Below are positions 8,671 through 17,620 of a stretch of DNA of 45,530 nt, one piece after another; the stretch's first letter is position 1; each line of letters opens with the position of its first letter. The notes under the pieces were generated by a model. The model saw only the letters and a program-made list of their open reading frames with translations, ran no database searches and was not told where the DNA came from. The DNA is from Rhodothermaeota bacterium MED-G12. Its GTDB lineage: Bacteria; Bacteroidota; Rhodothermia; Balneolales; Balneolaceae. A program made the position numbers and the translations under genes. The DNA lies in the NCBI GenBank assembly GCA_002457365.1, contig NTKP01000005.1:1-45530 (forward strand). The letters are read 5' to 3'.

Positions 8671-10572
8671 TTATTTAATAAGTGACATTTTCTTTGTTAT
8701 TGACAAGTTTGCACTTGTTAACTCATAAATATACATACCACTGGCAAGGTTACTTGCATCAAATGTTACATTATTTAAACCAGCAGTATACTGTTCGTTG
8801 TTAATCAAAGTTGCAACTTCTCTACCCAATAAATCATAAACCTTAAGTGAAATTTCCATTGTAATTGGAAGGTTAAAACTTATAGTTGTAGAAGGATTAA
8901 ATGGATTAGGATAGTTCTGATTTAATTTGATTGATACTGGTATATCTGAATCTACTCTTTCATTATTTACACCAACTGCGTTACCGGTTTCTAGAGCTGT
9001 TCTTAATTTAGCATAGTGCTGATCTCGGTTTTGATCAAAATTAGCCTTCTCAGCTGGGAACCAGTTTAAATCACCTAAAGGTTGTCCATCTGTACTGGCA
9101 GTTAGGTATTGTGAATTAGAATAAGACAAATCAGCTAGAACAGGGAAATCAGAGAAAACAAAACCTTGTCCTGCTTCCCAAGGATTATCTGTAGCTCTCC
9201 AATGAGCCATTGGATCAGATGGTACCGAAGCAGCAGCTACACTCCAAGTTATTAAATCATCAACAGCATCTGTCATCAAACCTGCTGGATCAGTGAAGGA
9301 TGGCGCACCTCCCTCAATCCATTCATTGTTTTGCAAATAAGGATATGTTTCATTGTCATCAAACATCGCCTTGGTTCTTGAATTCATAGTTATTGTCTGA
9401 GGTACCCAAGTATTATTTCCTTCAATGCAAGATGAACTACCTTCATCTGATGGACAAGTTGTTCCAGCTTCATTTAGTTGCGTTGGGATAGTCGCTAATT
9501 TTTCATCCCAGAATACGCCATTATTTGTAACAAGGACATGTCTGTTATTTGGACCAAATTCTGATGGTTCAACACCTATATTATCTCTTATCCAAGTGGA
9601 GTCAATGGCTAAACGTTCAATCCCACTATCATCCATGTAGCGTACACTATCAATATTAACAATACCATGAGGTAGTCTGTCTTGGTCAGTTTCAGCATAA
9701 TCTAGACCTGGTACATATGCTTGTACATTGGTATTTACAAATAAGTTATTGGAGACGGTTAAATCACTTTGATGCCCCATAGATGCAAAAACTTGACCTG
9801 ATATATTTACGAATGTATTATGATTAAAAGTTGCCCGGTTTATAGGATAACCACGCATTTTATATATCATACCCGATCCCATAACGTGGGTACTATTCTC
9901 CACATGCATAAGTACAGTATTATTATTTACATTATCCCAAACACCACCATTACGTCGACATGGTTGTCCACTCATATTTACAAAATAAGCATTTTTTACT
10001 GTAAAAGATGACCCTGTTGAAGGATTTGATTGAGCAAAAACCCATTTTGTAGACTCCATCATTACTCCATCAAGAGTTAGATGTTTGTCAGCGGCAGTAG
10101 CTACAAAGAATGTCCATCCCAAGTTACCTCCCGTATTAGTTTGTGATATTGCAACATTTTTAATTGTTGCGTCATCATTGTATCTAATATTACCGTTGGC
10201 TTTTTGATCAGCATCAACAAACATCCCTGATATTACAGCAGGATATCCATCTGTGTTTGCATCTTTGGTTTGGACTATACTTTTAGAAGCCTGACCAGCG
10301 ATAGTCATTGGACGTCCATTATTTGTGACTGGATTTAATAGTGGATACCATCCAGATCTTTTTAGCTCATACACTCTACCAGTAGGTACATCAGTAGTAT
10401 CAGACTGAATAACATTTACGAGTGAGTTTGGCTGTGATTCCATATCGTAGTAATCCTTAACAAGCAGTGTGTCACCGCGGACTTCAGATACAAATGGGTC
10501 ATAACCCATCTGAGCAAACGCACTTGAATAGCTCAAGATTACTGTTATTGTTAGTAGCAGTATTTTTTTCAT
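8671..10572 (-). CDS. Secreted beta-helix-like protein with T9SS sorting domain
   Basis: A 633-residue protein starting with a Sec signal peptide (MKKILLLTITVILSYSSAFA). The middle, about residues 90-330, is rich in short strand-like repeats with Asn turns, such as ATIKNVAISQTN, LTLDGVMMES, FTVKNAYFVNMSG, ATFNHNTFVNISG and LTVSNNLFVNTN; this is the look of a right-handed parallel beta-helix (pectin-lyase-like fold). The last 85 residues form a T9SS type A sorting domain: NQNYPNPFNPSTTISFNLP, VYDLLGREVATL, LASGMYIYEL, ending KKMSLIK. It is exported and probably anchored at the cell surface. The gene lies 84 bases after the TonB-dependent receptor, where a SusD partner would be expected. It may bind or cleave glycan; no catalytic residues can be assigned. 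Confidence 0.8.
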   Translation of the reverse strand: MKKILLLTITVILSYSSAFAQMGYDPFVSEVRGDTLLVKDYYDMESQPNSLVNVIQSDTTDVPTGRVYELKRSGWYPLLNPVTNNGRPMTIAGQASKSIVQTKDANTDGYPAVISGMFVDADQKANGNIRYNDDATIKNVAISQTNTGGNLGWTFFVATAADKHLTLDGVMMESTKWVFAQSNPSTGSSFTVKNAYFVNMSGQPCRRNGGVWDNVNNNTVLMHVENSTHVMGSGMIYKMRGYPINRATFNHNTFVNISGQVFASMGHQSDLTVSNNLFVNTNVQAYVPGLDYAETDQDRLPHGIVNIDSVRYMDDSGIERLAIDSTWIRDNIGVEPSEFGPNNRHVLVTNNGVFWDEKLATIPTQLNEAGTTCPSDEGSSSCIEGNNTWVPQTITMNSRTKAMFDDNETYPYLQNNEWIEGGAPSFTDPAGLMTDAVDDLITWSVAAASVPSDPMAHWRATDNPWEAGQGFVFSDFPVLADLSYSNSQYLTASTDGQPLGDLNWFPAEKANFDQNRDQHYAKLRTALETGNAVGVNNERVDSDIPVSIKLNQNYPNPFNPSTTISFNLPITMEISLKVYDLLGREVATLINNEQYTAGLNNVTFDASNLASGMYIYELTSANLSITKKMSLIK

Positions 10573-10656
10573 AGTTATTTCTCCTATTATTTCTCTATTA
10601 TTTATTTTTTAACGAATTAATTTCTGTATAGACGAACAATTTTTATTTTAAATAAA

Positions 10657-13600
10657 TTAAAAACTATATCTTAGGCCAATTTGAAATCGCCTAGCATAAT
10701 AAGAAGTTCGTGTTAAGTTATTTAATACCTGTCCTTCAGGATCACGCTTGAATCTTTGATAATTTTTATTTGGTAAATAACCAATATTCATAGCGTTTAG
10801 AAATAAGCTTAATCCATCAAGGGGCATTTTCTGTCTAATTGTTAAATCCCAATCATGACTATTCCCACTAAATAAATCTGCTTCTGGGCGATTAGCTACC
10901 CTAGTAATTACATTACCCTGCATACGATAAGAAACACGTCCGGAAAAGCCTTTATAGTCATAGCCAATCGACATATTAACTAAATGATTACCTTGTTGGA
11001 TTAAACGCGCAGTTCTTAATGTATCAAATGGGACTGCTATTGGTATACAAAATCGCCCGCTACAATCTTGTTCTTGTTTATAATTTGTTTGTGCATAGTC
11101 CATTTCAGAAAATGAACGAGTATAGTTTATACTTAAAACAATATTACTCCACAGTTTTGGTAAGTACCATAAGTGTGATTGCCAGTCTAATTCTATACCT
11201 CTAATATGAGCAGGGTATGGATTGTTAAAAAAGGTAGTAATGCTAGCTTTTGAACTTGGAGCTTGAAAGTTTATTCTGTCCATTTCAGATAAGGATGGAT
11301 AGATAATACTCTCATCTAGATTTTCATATAACCTGGCTTCGGAATAAAACATATTTTCAATTTCTTTGTAGAATGCACCAATTGTAAATAACCCAATCTG
11401 ATTATTGTAAAAAGATAAATAAGCGTCAAAGTTATCAGATACTGCTGGTTTTAAATTTGGATTTCCTGCTCTACCTGATTCTGAAGAAGCTGAGTAGACA
11501 CTTGGGACAATAGCGTTGTAGTCTGGCCTTGAGAGCGACTTGGTGTATGCTAACCTGAGGTCAATATTGGCGTTAATTTTGTACTGAAGTTGCACATTTG
11601 GGAACCAGTGATCGATATTTTTATCTATACTAGTCAATGAATCTGCAACAAATTGTACTTCAGGTGTGTCAAACTCTTCATTTGGAATACGGGCATTACC
11701 ATCAATTGGATGAGTAGTAAGTGTCATATTTGCATCATAATCAGAATGTAAATTTTCATATCGTATACCACCCAGAACACGAAATTTATTCCATAGATTA
11801 AAATCTATCATTCCATAGAAAGCAGAAATAGTCTCTGTACCTATGTAATCATTTTTTCTTGTATCTGCTTTATGAAAACCCCATCCATCTATCCCATTTC
11901 CACTTGCTAAGCGAACATATTGGTCCATTAATTCTGTATCTATTACTTGGCTCATTATGTAATCGCCACCTAAATAGTTTGAACCTCTTCCATCGCCATA
12001 CTCATAATTCTTAAAGTCTGAAAATAATGGCGGCCTTGTAGGATCCATGCCACGCTCTCTCATCCATTCTTCAGCTAGACTGTTTGAGAGAGTTGGATTC
12101 TCAGCAATCCGTGCAGTTATTCTGTCTTGCCCATTTTCTCTTTCAGAGGTTTTATATAGCCCCCCCGTTTTAAATTCACCAGTTATATTATTTGTTATGC
12201 CTATTGGAAAGGTTAAATCTAATTTGGCTACTTTTTGCCATTCTGAAAATTCTTGCCATTGGCGTTCACCTCGTGTTGGTGTAATATCAGACTCCAAGTA
12301 TTCTGAATTGAATTCTAATTGATAAATATCTTCTGGTGTTAATAATAGTCTTTCATTAACAGGAAAATTTGTTAAAAATGGTGATATGGTTCCGTTTTGG
12401 AAATCAAAGCTATTATTTTGTCCATATCGTAAATCGGTATCTTTTTTACTTCTAGCACTTGATAAGCTGAAATTGACTTTCATAAAGTCAAGATCATTCT
12501 CGATTTGCAAGGCATTTATTAATAATTCTTTACTGCTAATATCTCTATCGGTATCGAATCGACGTTCTCCAACGGCAAGTAACAGTCTATCCAAATGTCC
12601 TGAATAATTGTTATTTGTAGTAGCATATGTATTTTGCAGAGCTATTTTGGTATTCGATAATTTAAAATCTAGAATTAAATTTCCACCAGTTTGTTCAGTT
12701 ATACGAACTTGATCACCATATACAAAGCTATTCATTGCATACACTGCTTCACCATAGGGTAGTACTTCGTCTGTAACGTTCTGTATGCTATATCCAGCTT
12801 GTGAGTAATCCCCACCTCCATTACTTCTATTTGCATTTAATTGAACAAAAACACCAAGTTTATTCTTTAAAAATCTATTACTTACACTGCCCCAAATTTG
12901 ATAATTATCTGCAGTTTCATCTTGAGTATTATAGCTTCCTTCCATTAAAAAATCGAAGCGTAAATCCTCTGGTGCTTCTTGCAGCCTTAAATTAACTGTA
13001 CCACCGATTGCATTTGCGTCCATATCTGGTGTTATAGCTTTTGTAACATCAATACCGGCTAACATATTTGATGATATAAATCCCAAATTTGTAGCTCTAT
13101 CATTCATAGAGGTTGATGGTAACTGAATTCCATTTACAGTAATTGCATTCATTGAAGCTTTAATGCCTCTCAATACAATTTTATCACCACCCTCAAGTGA
13201 AACACCTGGGAGTCTACTTATTGCTGTTGCAGCACTGGCATCGGGTAATTCTCGAATTTTTTCTGCTGAAACAACGTTTTTGATTGTACGAGAATTAATT
13301 TGTTCATTTATAGCACTTTTTTGACCAGAAGCTTGTGAACTTACTACAACTTCCTGTCCTTCAAGTGTTTGAGGTTTAAGCGTAAAGTTAATAACAGTAT
13401 TTTCCTCACTTATAACGTTAATAGTCCTCTCAATAGACTCATACCCAATGTAACTTACGATTAATATTTGCTCACCTACAGGTATACGGCGAATGATGTA
13501 CTCACCGTACTCATCTGTCGAAGTTCCTAAACTTGTGCCTTTGATTAATAAGTTGACACCAATTAGTGTTTCTCCATCAATGGATTCTGAAACAATACCA

Positions 13601-13707
13601 CTAACATTACCAAATCGATTATTTTGGGATTGACCTTGGGCTTTTAGGCAAGTTGCAGATAGAACTGTTAACAGTAAATAGAGTAAGGATGTCTTAAGTG
13701 CATACAT
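10657..13707 (-). CDS. TonB-dependent receptor with CarboxypepD_reg-like domain
   Basis: A 1016-residue outer-membrane receptor. After a signal peptide (cleavage near CLKAQ) comes a CarboxypepD_reg-like domain at about residues 33-115 (SGIVSESIDGETLIGVNLLI, VSYIGYESIERTINV), then a plug domain with ELPDASAATAISRLPGVSLE, VLRGIKASMNAITVNGIQLP and DANAIGGTVNLR, then a beta-barrel ending in Phe (IGLRYSF). The plug pattern matches the large TonB-dependent receptor class typified by Xanthomonas/Caulobacter proteins (TIGR01782-like) rather than a SusC. It would import an oligosaccharide using TonB energy. The gene is the first of a two-gene unit with the beta-helix protein, and its upstream region holds a strong palindrome (13819-13847). 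Confidence 0.93.
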   Translation of the reverse strand: MYALKTSLLYLLLTVLSATCLKAQGQSQNNRFGNVSGIVSESIDGETLIGVNLLIKGTSLGTSTDEYGEYIIRRIPVGEQILIVSYIGYESIERTINVISEENTVINFTLKPQTLEGQEVVVSSQASGQKSAINEQINSRTIKNVVSAEKIRELPDASAATAISRLPGVSLEGGDKIVLRGIKASMNAITVNGIQLPSTSMNDRATNLGFISSNMLAGIDVTKAITPDMDANAIGGTVNLRLQEAPEDLRFDFLMEGSYNTQDETADNYQIWGSVSNRFLKNKLGVFVQLNANRSNGGGDYSQAGYSIQNVTDEVLPYGEAVYAMNSFVYGDQVRITEQTGGNLILDFKLSNTKIALQNTYATTNNNYSGHLDRLLLAVGERRFDTDRDISSKELLINALQIENDLDFMKVNFSLSSARSKKDTDLRYGQNNSFDFQNGTISPFLTNFPVNERLLLTPEDIYQLEFNSEYLESDITPTRGERQWQEFSEWQKVAKLDLTFPIGITNNITGEFKTGGLYKTSERENGQDRITARIAENPTLSNSLAEEWMRERGMDPTRPPLFSDFKNYEYGDGRGSNYLGGDYIMSQVIDTELMDQYVRLASGNGIDGWGFHKADTRKNDYIGTETISAFYGMIDFNLWNKFRVLGGIRYENLHSDYDANMTLTTHPIDGNARIPNEEFDTPEVQFVADSLTSIDKNIDHWFPNVQLQYKINANIDLRLAYTKSLSRPDYNAIVPSVYSASSESGRAGNPNLKPAVSDNFDAYLSFYNNQIGLFTIGAFYKEIENMFYSEARLYENLDESIIYPSLSEMDRINFQAPSSKASITTFFNNPYPAHIRGIELDWQSHLWYLPKLWSNIVLSINYTRSFSEMDYAQTNYKQEQDCSGRFCIPIAVPFDTLRTARLIQQGNHLVNMSIGYDYKGFSGRVSYRMQGNVITRVANRPEADLFSGNSHDWDLTIRQKMPLDGLSLFLNAMNIGYLPNKNYQRFKRDPEGQVLNNLTRTSYYARRFQIGLRYSF

Positions 13708-13981
13708 TATTTTTATTCACTTATTTTGGTTAGCTAAAGTGTGAAAAAGGGCTTTTTTATAGTCTATTATCAATATAGATATTATGGGCAAATATCCAAA
13801 TAAATTGTGCCAAATAAGGCTCAAAATTTGAGCAAAATTTGCTCAAAAAAATGTACGCTTCTTTTAGACAGTATAAAATTAGAGTTGAAACAAATAAACG
13901 TAGTAAAGATCTATTTGAAGTTACTTTAATGAATTATGTTTTCAGTTTATTTGATTTTTCACTGAAAGACTGAGTAAAGAT
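13708..13981. promoter_or_regulatory. Control region between the xylanase gene and the receptor operon
   Basis: This 274-base stretch has no convincing gene. It must hold the promoter of the receptor operon. It contains two overlapping palindromes at 13819-13847 and one copy plus part of a second copy of a 15-base direct repeat, AGTAAAGATCTATTT, at 13902-13916 and 13973-13987. The second copy overlaps the stop codon of the upstream xylanase gene. I could not assign promoter boxes with confidence. Confidence 0.6.
13819..13847. promoter_or_regulatory. Overlapping palindromes, candidate operator
   Basis: Bases 13819-13833 form a perfect odd palindrome (GCTCAAA, central A, TTTGAGC). Bases 13827-13847 form a second perfect one (TTTGAGCAAA, central A, TTTGCTCAAA). 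They lie 112-140 bases upstream of the receptor start. The same half-sites recur at 24127-24165 in the other main control region, which fits recognition by a dimeric regulator. The LacI-family protein encoded at 25931-26956 is the obvious candidate; the assignment is inference. Confidence 0.55.
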
Positions 13982-16432
13982 CTATTTAATTAAACTCATT
14001 TTTTTTACTTCATGAAATGCATCTGTTTGCATTTCATAAAAGTAAACGCCACTAGATAATGCGTCTGCGTTAAAGTATATATTATGATTACCTGCTACCT
14101 TTGTTTCATTTAATAGTCGTTGTACGACTCTTCCTGTAATATCATATACAGTTATACGTACATGAGTATTATTAGGTATGGTAAAATTGATATACGTTGA
14201 GGGATTAAATGGATTTGGATAATTTTGTGACAGACTATACCCAACAGGAATTTGTTCAATAATTTCATTACTAACATTATACGTAACATTTGCAGTATCT
14301 ACGTAAGCACGTAACCACTGCAAAGCAGGCCTTTCTTCTCCATTACTCCTCATTAAATAAGCATCAAATTCATCTCTCCACATTCCTCTCTGCCACCCCC
14401 AAAATGTTACTCCCATTACAGATGGGTGTTCCCAGAATACTGGAAAAATACGCTGTATATCTTCTAATTGTTTTTCATCAGAAGCACTATTTGAACTTCC
14501 GGGAAGACCATCAATATCCATTTCAGTTGCTTGTATAGGTAGACCAGTGTCAGCTAACTTATTTAAAATATTTTTCATGCTTGTGGCTGAGCCTCGGGTA
14601 CTAAAAGCGTGAGCTTGAACCCCTATAGCATCTATTAGACCTCTATTTTGAAGTAATTTTATTATTTTAATATAGCTATCAGCCGCTGTAGGATTACCCA
14701 TGATACCATAATCATTTATCATAAGTGGAGTAGTTGGAAAGTGTTTTCTGGCCATCTCAAATGCGGTAATTATCCAGTCATATCCGGTTTCGCCAGTACC
14801 GCCCAATGCATCGATATAATTTGCAGGACCTTCTGTACCATTAGGACGATTATGACCAGCCAAAGATTCATTTACTACTTCAAGATAATCGATATCCGGA
14901 TATCGTTCAGCAACTGCCTCCATCCATTCTTCAATCTCCACTAACTGTTCTTCTGAGCTTAGATTATTAATCCAGTTAGGTTGTTGATTTCCCCAAATAA
15001 GTACATGAAATCTGAAAGGATATCCATTTTCCTTAGCAAAGTTGTACCCTTGGTCTAAATATGTCCAATTCATGACATCTCGAACCCTTTCGATACTTCC
15101 CCATTTTCCTGCATTTCCAGGCACAATCTGATTCCAGTAATAGGTAAAGTATTTATCCCAGTCAGCAACTGATCTAAAGTTATTACCTAACCATTTAGTT
15201 TTATTTTTGGCTATAGGCTCCTTAGGTTCGACGGGTGGTTCCAATGAGCCAGCTTCAGACTTGTTTAAGTTATCAACGGTGTAGTAATAAGAAGATAGGC
15301 CAAAAGCTATTTTATCTATTTTTAATCCGATTTCACGCGCACCAATCTGAAAAATTTTGTTTAGGCTATCGGGGTTATCTAATATTATAGGTTGATAAAA
15401 CTCGGATGTATTTCTATTTAAAATCACCCATTTCCATGTTTGGTGTCCTACATAACCTTTACTTCTGACGATCGAACCTGGAATATCAAATCCTGCATTA
15501 GCAAGATCGTCTACTATTGTCCAATATGCAGCTGTGTTTGGACTAAACTGGCCAAAGTTTTTTGGTAAAAACCAGCTATCATTTTCAGTTGAATCAGCAC
15601 CTACCCAAATTCTGGCAAATATATCATAAGCACCTGTATCAGGAAAATTCAATTCATAGCTAGCAGTGCGATTATTTCCAGGAATGGAGTCATTTCCGGT
15701 ACTTTCATTATAGTCGGTTGAGATAGTTATGTATGTATTCCCATCATCATTATCAGTTTCAGTAATCCACTCACTACCTTTTATTCCACTTTCAGCTTCA
15801 AGTACAATGGGCTCTCCAACGATTTTAGGATACGATATACTAAAATCATCAATCCAAATTGTGTCTCCTATATTTTCACTGAAATTAAAGTGTATAGGAG
15901 CCCTTGCTACAGTGTCATTATTATTAACTTCAAATTCAAAGCTATATTCAGTCCAAGTAGTTCCAATATCGACTTTACCTACTCTACCTAGTTCACCAGA
16001 ATAATCTGGCCTTCCAATTGTAATATTTGCTAGGGACCCGTTAGATGAGGCTTTTAGCCATACTTTGTAGGTATGTGTTAGCCCTGGCACCAGTTTTATT
16101 GGTTCATTTACAGCTTGAATATTCCATTGATTTGCTCCAATACTACCAACTACGACCTGTAATGCTTTTTCACCTGCATGAACATGCTGGTCTGTTATTC
16201 TAAATTCAGCTTCAGAGTCCGCAGCAACGATTAAGCTCCAATCACTGATATCCGTTGAGTCACCAACATTAGCGTTTTCAAAGCCACCATTACTATTTAA
16301 AATGATTTGTTGTGCATAACCATTTTTGCATAATATGGCCAATGAAAAAATGCAAAGCCAAATTATTTGACCACGACTTTCTAATTTAATTCTTTTTAAA
16401 TAGACTGATAATTGGTGTAACATTAGGTTCAT
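13982..16432 (-). CDS. Multidomain GH10 endo-1,4-beta-xylanase with CBM and T9SS domain
   Basis: An 816-residue secreted enzyme. A signal peptide ends near NGYAQ (residue about 40). Residues about 45-200 look like a CBM4/9 carbohydrate-binding module (NSNGGFENANVGDSTDISDW ... IWIDDFSI). Residues about 208-385 are a second beta-rich module of the carbohydrate-binding kind that I cannot place. The GH10 barrel covers about 405-710: FRFHVLIWGNQQPNWI, LEVVNES with acid/base Glu522, IQATEMDIDG with nucleophile Glu637, and VTFWGWQRGMW. The end is a T9SS sorting domain (SQNYPNPFNPSTYINF ... VKKMSLIK). It cuts internal beta-1,4-xylosidic bonds at the cell surface. It is the last gene of the xylB-led operon, 8 bases after the preceding GH10. 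Confidence 0.93.
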   Translation of the reverse strand: MNLMLHQLSVYLKRIKLESRGQIIWLCIFSLAILCKNGYAQQIILNSNGGFENANVGDSTDISDWSLIVAADSEAEFRITDQHVHAGEKALQVVVGSIGANQWNIQAVNEPIKLVPGLTHTYKVWLKASSNGSLANITIGRPDYSGELGRVGKVDIGTTWTEYSFEFEVNNNDTVARAPIHFNFSENIGDTIWIDDFSISYPKIVGEPIVLEAESGIKGSEWITETDNDDGNTYITISTDYNESTGNDSIPGNNRTASYELNFPDTGAYDIFARIWVGADSTENDSWFLPKNFGQFSPNTAAYWTIVDDLANAGFDIPGSIVRSKGYVGHQTWKWVILNRNTSEFYQPIILDNPDSLNKIFQIGAREIGLKIDKIAFGLSSYYYTVDNLNKSEAGSLEPPVEPKEPIAKNKTKWLGNNFRSVADWDKYFTYYWNQIVPGNAGKWGSIERVRDVMNWTYLDQGYNFAKENGYPFRFHVLIWGNQQPNWINNLSSEEQLVEIEEWMEAVAERYPDIDYLEVVNESLAGHNRPNGTEGPANYIDALGGTGETGYDWIITAFEMARKHFPTTPLMINDYGIMGNPTAADSYIKIIKLLQNRGLIDAIGVQAHAFSTRGSATSMKNILNKLADTGLPIQATEMDIDGLPGSSNSASDEKQLEDIQRIFPVFWEHPSVMGVTFWGWQRGMWRDEFDAYLMRSNGEERPALQWLRAYVDTANVTYNVSNEIIEQIPVGYSLSQNYPNPFNPSTYINFTIPNNTHVRITVYDITGRVVQRLLNETKVAGNHNIYFNADALSSGVYFYEMQTDAFHEVKKMSLIK

Positions 16433-16440
16433 GATTAGTT

Positions 16441-17616
16441 TTATAGTTCACTTTCTGCAAGTTTAAGGATAGAAAAAAAAGCGTCTTTAGGGTTATTTTG
16501 GCGGTCAAATAATAATGGATAGTTTACTCTTTCAGAGGGTAAATAATTAAGCCATGAATTATGATCAGATATCCCCCAAAATGTCACTCTTTTAATAATG
16601 TCTCTTTGGCTGAGATATAATTCAAAAAGTTCTTCATATTTGTTGGTTAATTCTTTTTCAATATTTTTTGGGAGCCCATCTATGTAGATATTTGTATCCG
16701 AATTTAAGGTTCCATTGTCATCTCTGATTTCAGGTAATACATTTATATCAAGCTCAGTAATCATTATATCTATACCTAGTAAGGAAAGCTCTTCAATAGA
16801 TTTCTCAATATCGTTTATTGAGGGCATGTTAGTAAGTTTGTAATGACTTTGTGAACCAATTCCAGTGATTGGAATACCTGCATTAAGCATATTTTTTATG
16901 GCCTTGGTTATACCATTTCTTTTTGCGGTATTCTCCATATTGTAATCATTATAATATAAATGAGCTTCACTGTCCGCTTCTCTTGCATATTGAAATGCCT
17001 TTGCTATGTAATCTTCACCGATTATTTGATACCATCTTGATTCTCTATAGCTTCCATCTTCATTGAAGGCCTCATTTACAACATCCCAAGCATCAATCTT
17101 TCCTTTATATCTGCCTACAACGGTATGAATGTGTTCTTGCATTCTTTTTAGTAATACTTCTCTACTCACAGAATTACCATCATCATCTTCAAATACCCAG
17201 TTTGGTGTTTGGTGGTGCCATATTAGTGTATGGGCAATTATAAATTTATTATGGTCATTTGCTAATTCTACAAACTGATCAGCAGTTGTAAAATTATACA
17301 CACCATGTTCTGGATGAATTTCTTCCCACTTCATTACATTTTCTGGTGTAAATGCATTAAAATGCTCTAGAGCTAGTTGTAAACCTTCTTTATCTGGTAC
17401 AATTGTATTGGCTATGTAATAACCTCTACGATCTGCTCGGACGGTGTCTGCTAAATGTGAATTCTCAACGGATAAAATTTGTGCACGATTTAAAGCTGTA
17501 CCAATGAAGAATGCATCTTCATATGCTTTATATAATGATTTCTCGTTGTGATAATGTGTAGCTACTGATACCAATAAAGTGACCATTATAGCATACTTTA
17601 TGCGATCAAGTTTCAT
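16441..17616 (-). CDS. GH10 endo-1,4-beta-xylanase
   Basis: A 391-residue single-domain GH10 enzyme. Key motifs are HFNAFTPENVMKWEEIHPEH, AHTLIWHHQTPNWVF, DAWDVVNEAF (acid/base Glu182), LYYNDYNMEN, GIGSQSHY and IMITELDINVL (nucleophile Glu289), ending with VTFWGISDHNSWL. The N-terminus (LDRIKYAIMVTLLVSVATHYH) is a hydrophobic segment without a lipobox, so it is either a signal peptide or a membrane anchor. It would act on xylan or long xylo-oligosaccharides in the periplasm. It starts 4 bases after the GPH transporter stop, a tight operon arrangement. Confidence 0.94.
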   Translation of the reverse strand: MKLDRIKYAIMVTLLVSVATHYHNEKSLYKAYEDAFFIGTALNRAQILSVENSHLADTVRADRRGYYIANTIVPDKEGLQLALEHFNAFTPENVMKWEEIHPEHGVYNFTTADQFVELANDHNKFIIAHTLIWHHQTPNWVFEDDDGNSVSREVLLKRMQEHIHTVVGRYKGKIDAWDVVNEAFNEDGSYRESRWYQIIGEDYIAKAFQYAREADSEAHLYYNDYNMENTAKRNGITKAIKNMLNAGIPITGIGSQSHYKLTNMPSINDIEKSIEELSLLGIDIMITELDINVLPEIRDDNGTLNSDTNIYIDGLPKNIEKELTNKYEELFELYLSQRDIIKRVTFWGISDHNSWLNYLPSERVNYPLLFDRQNNPKDAFFSILKLAESEL

Positions 17617-17620
17617 TTAT

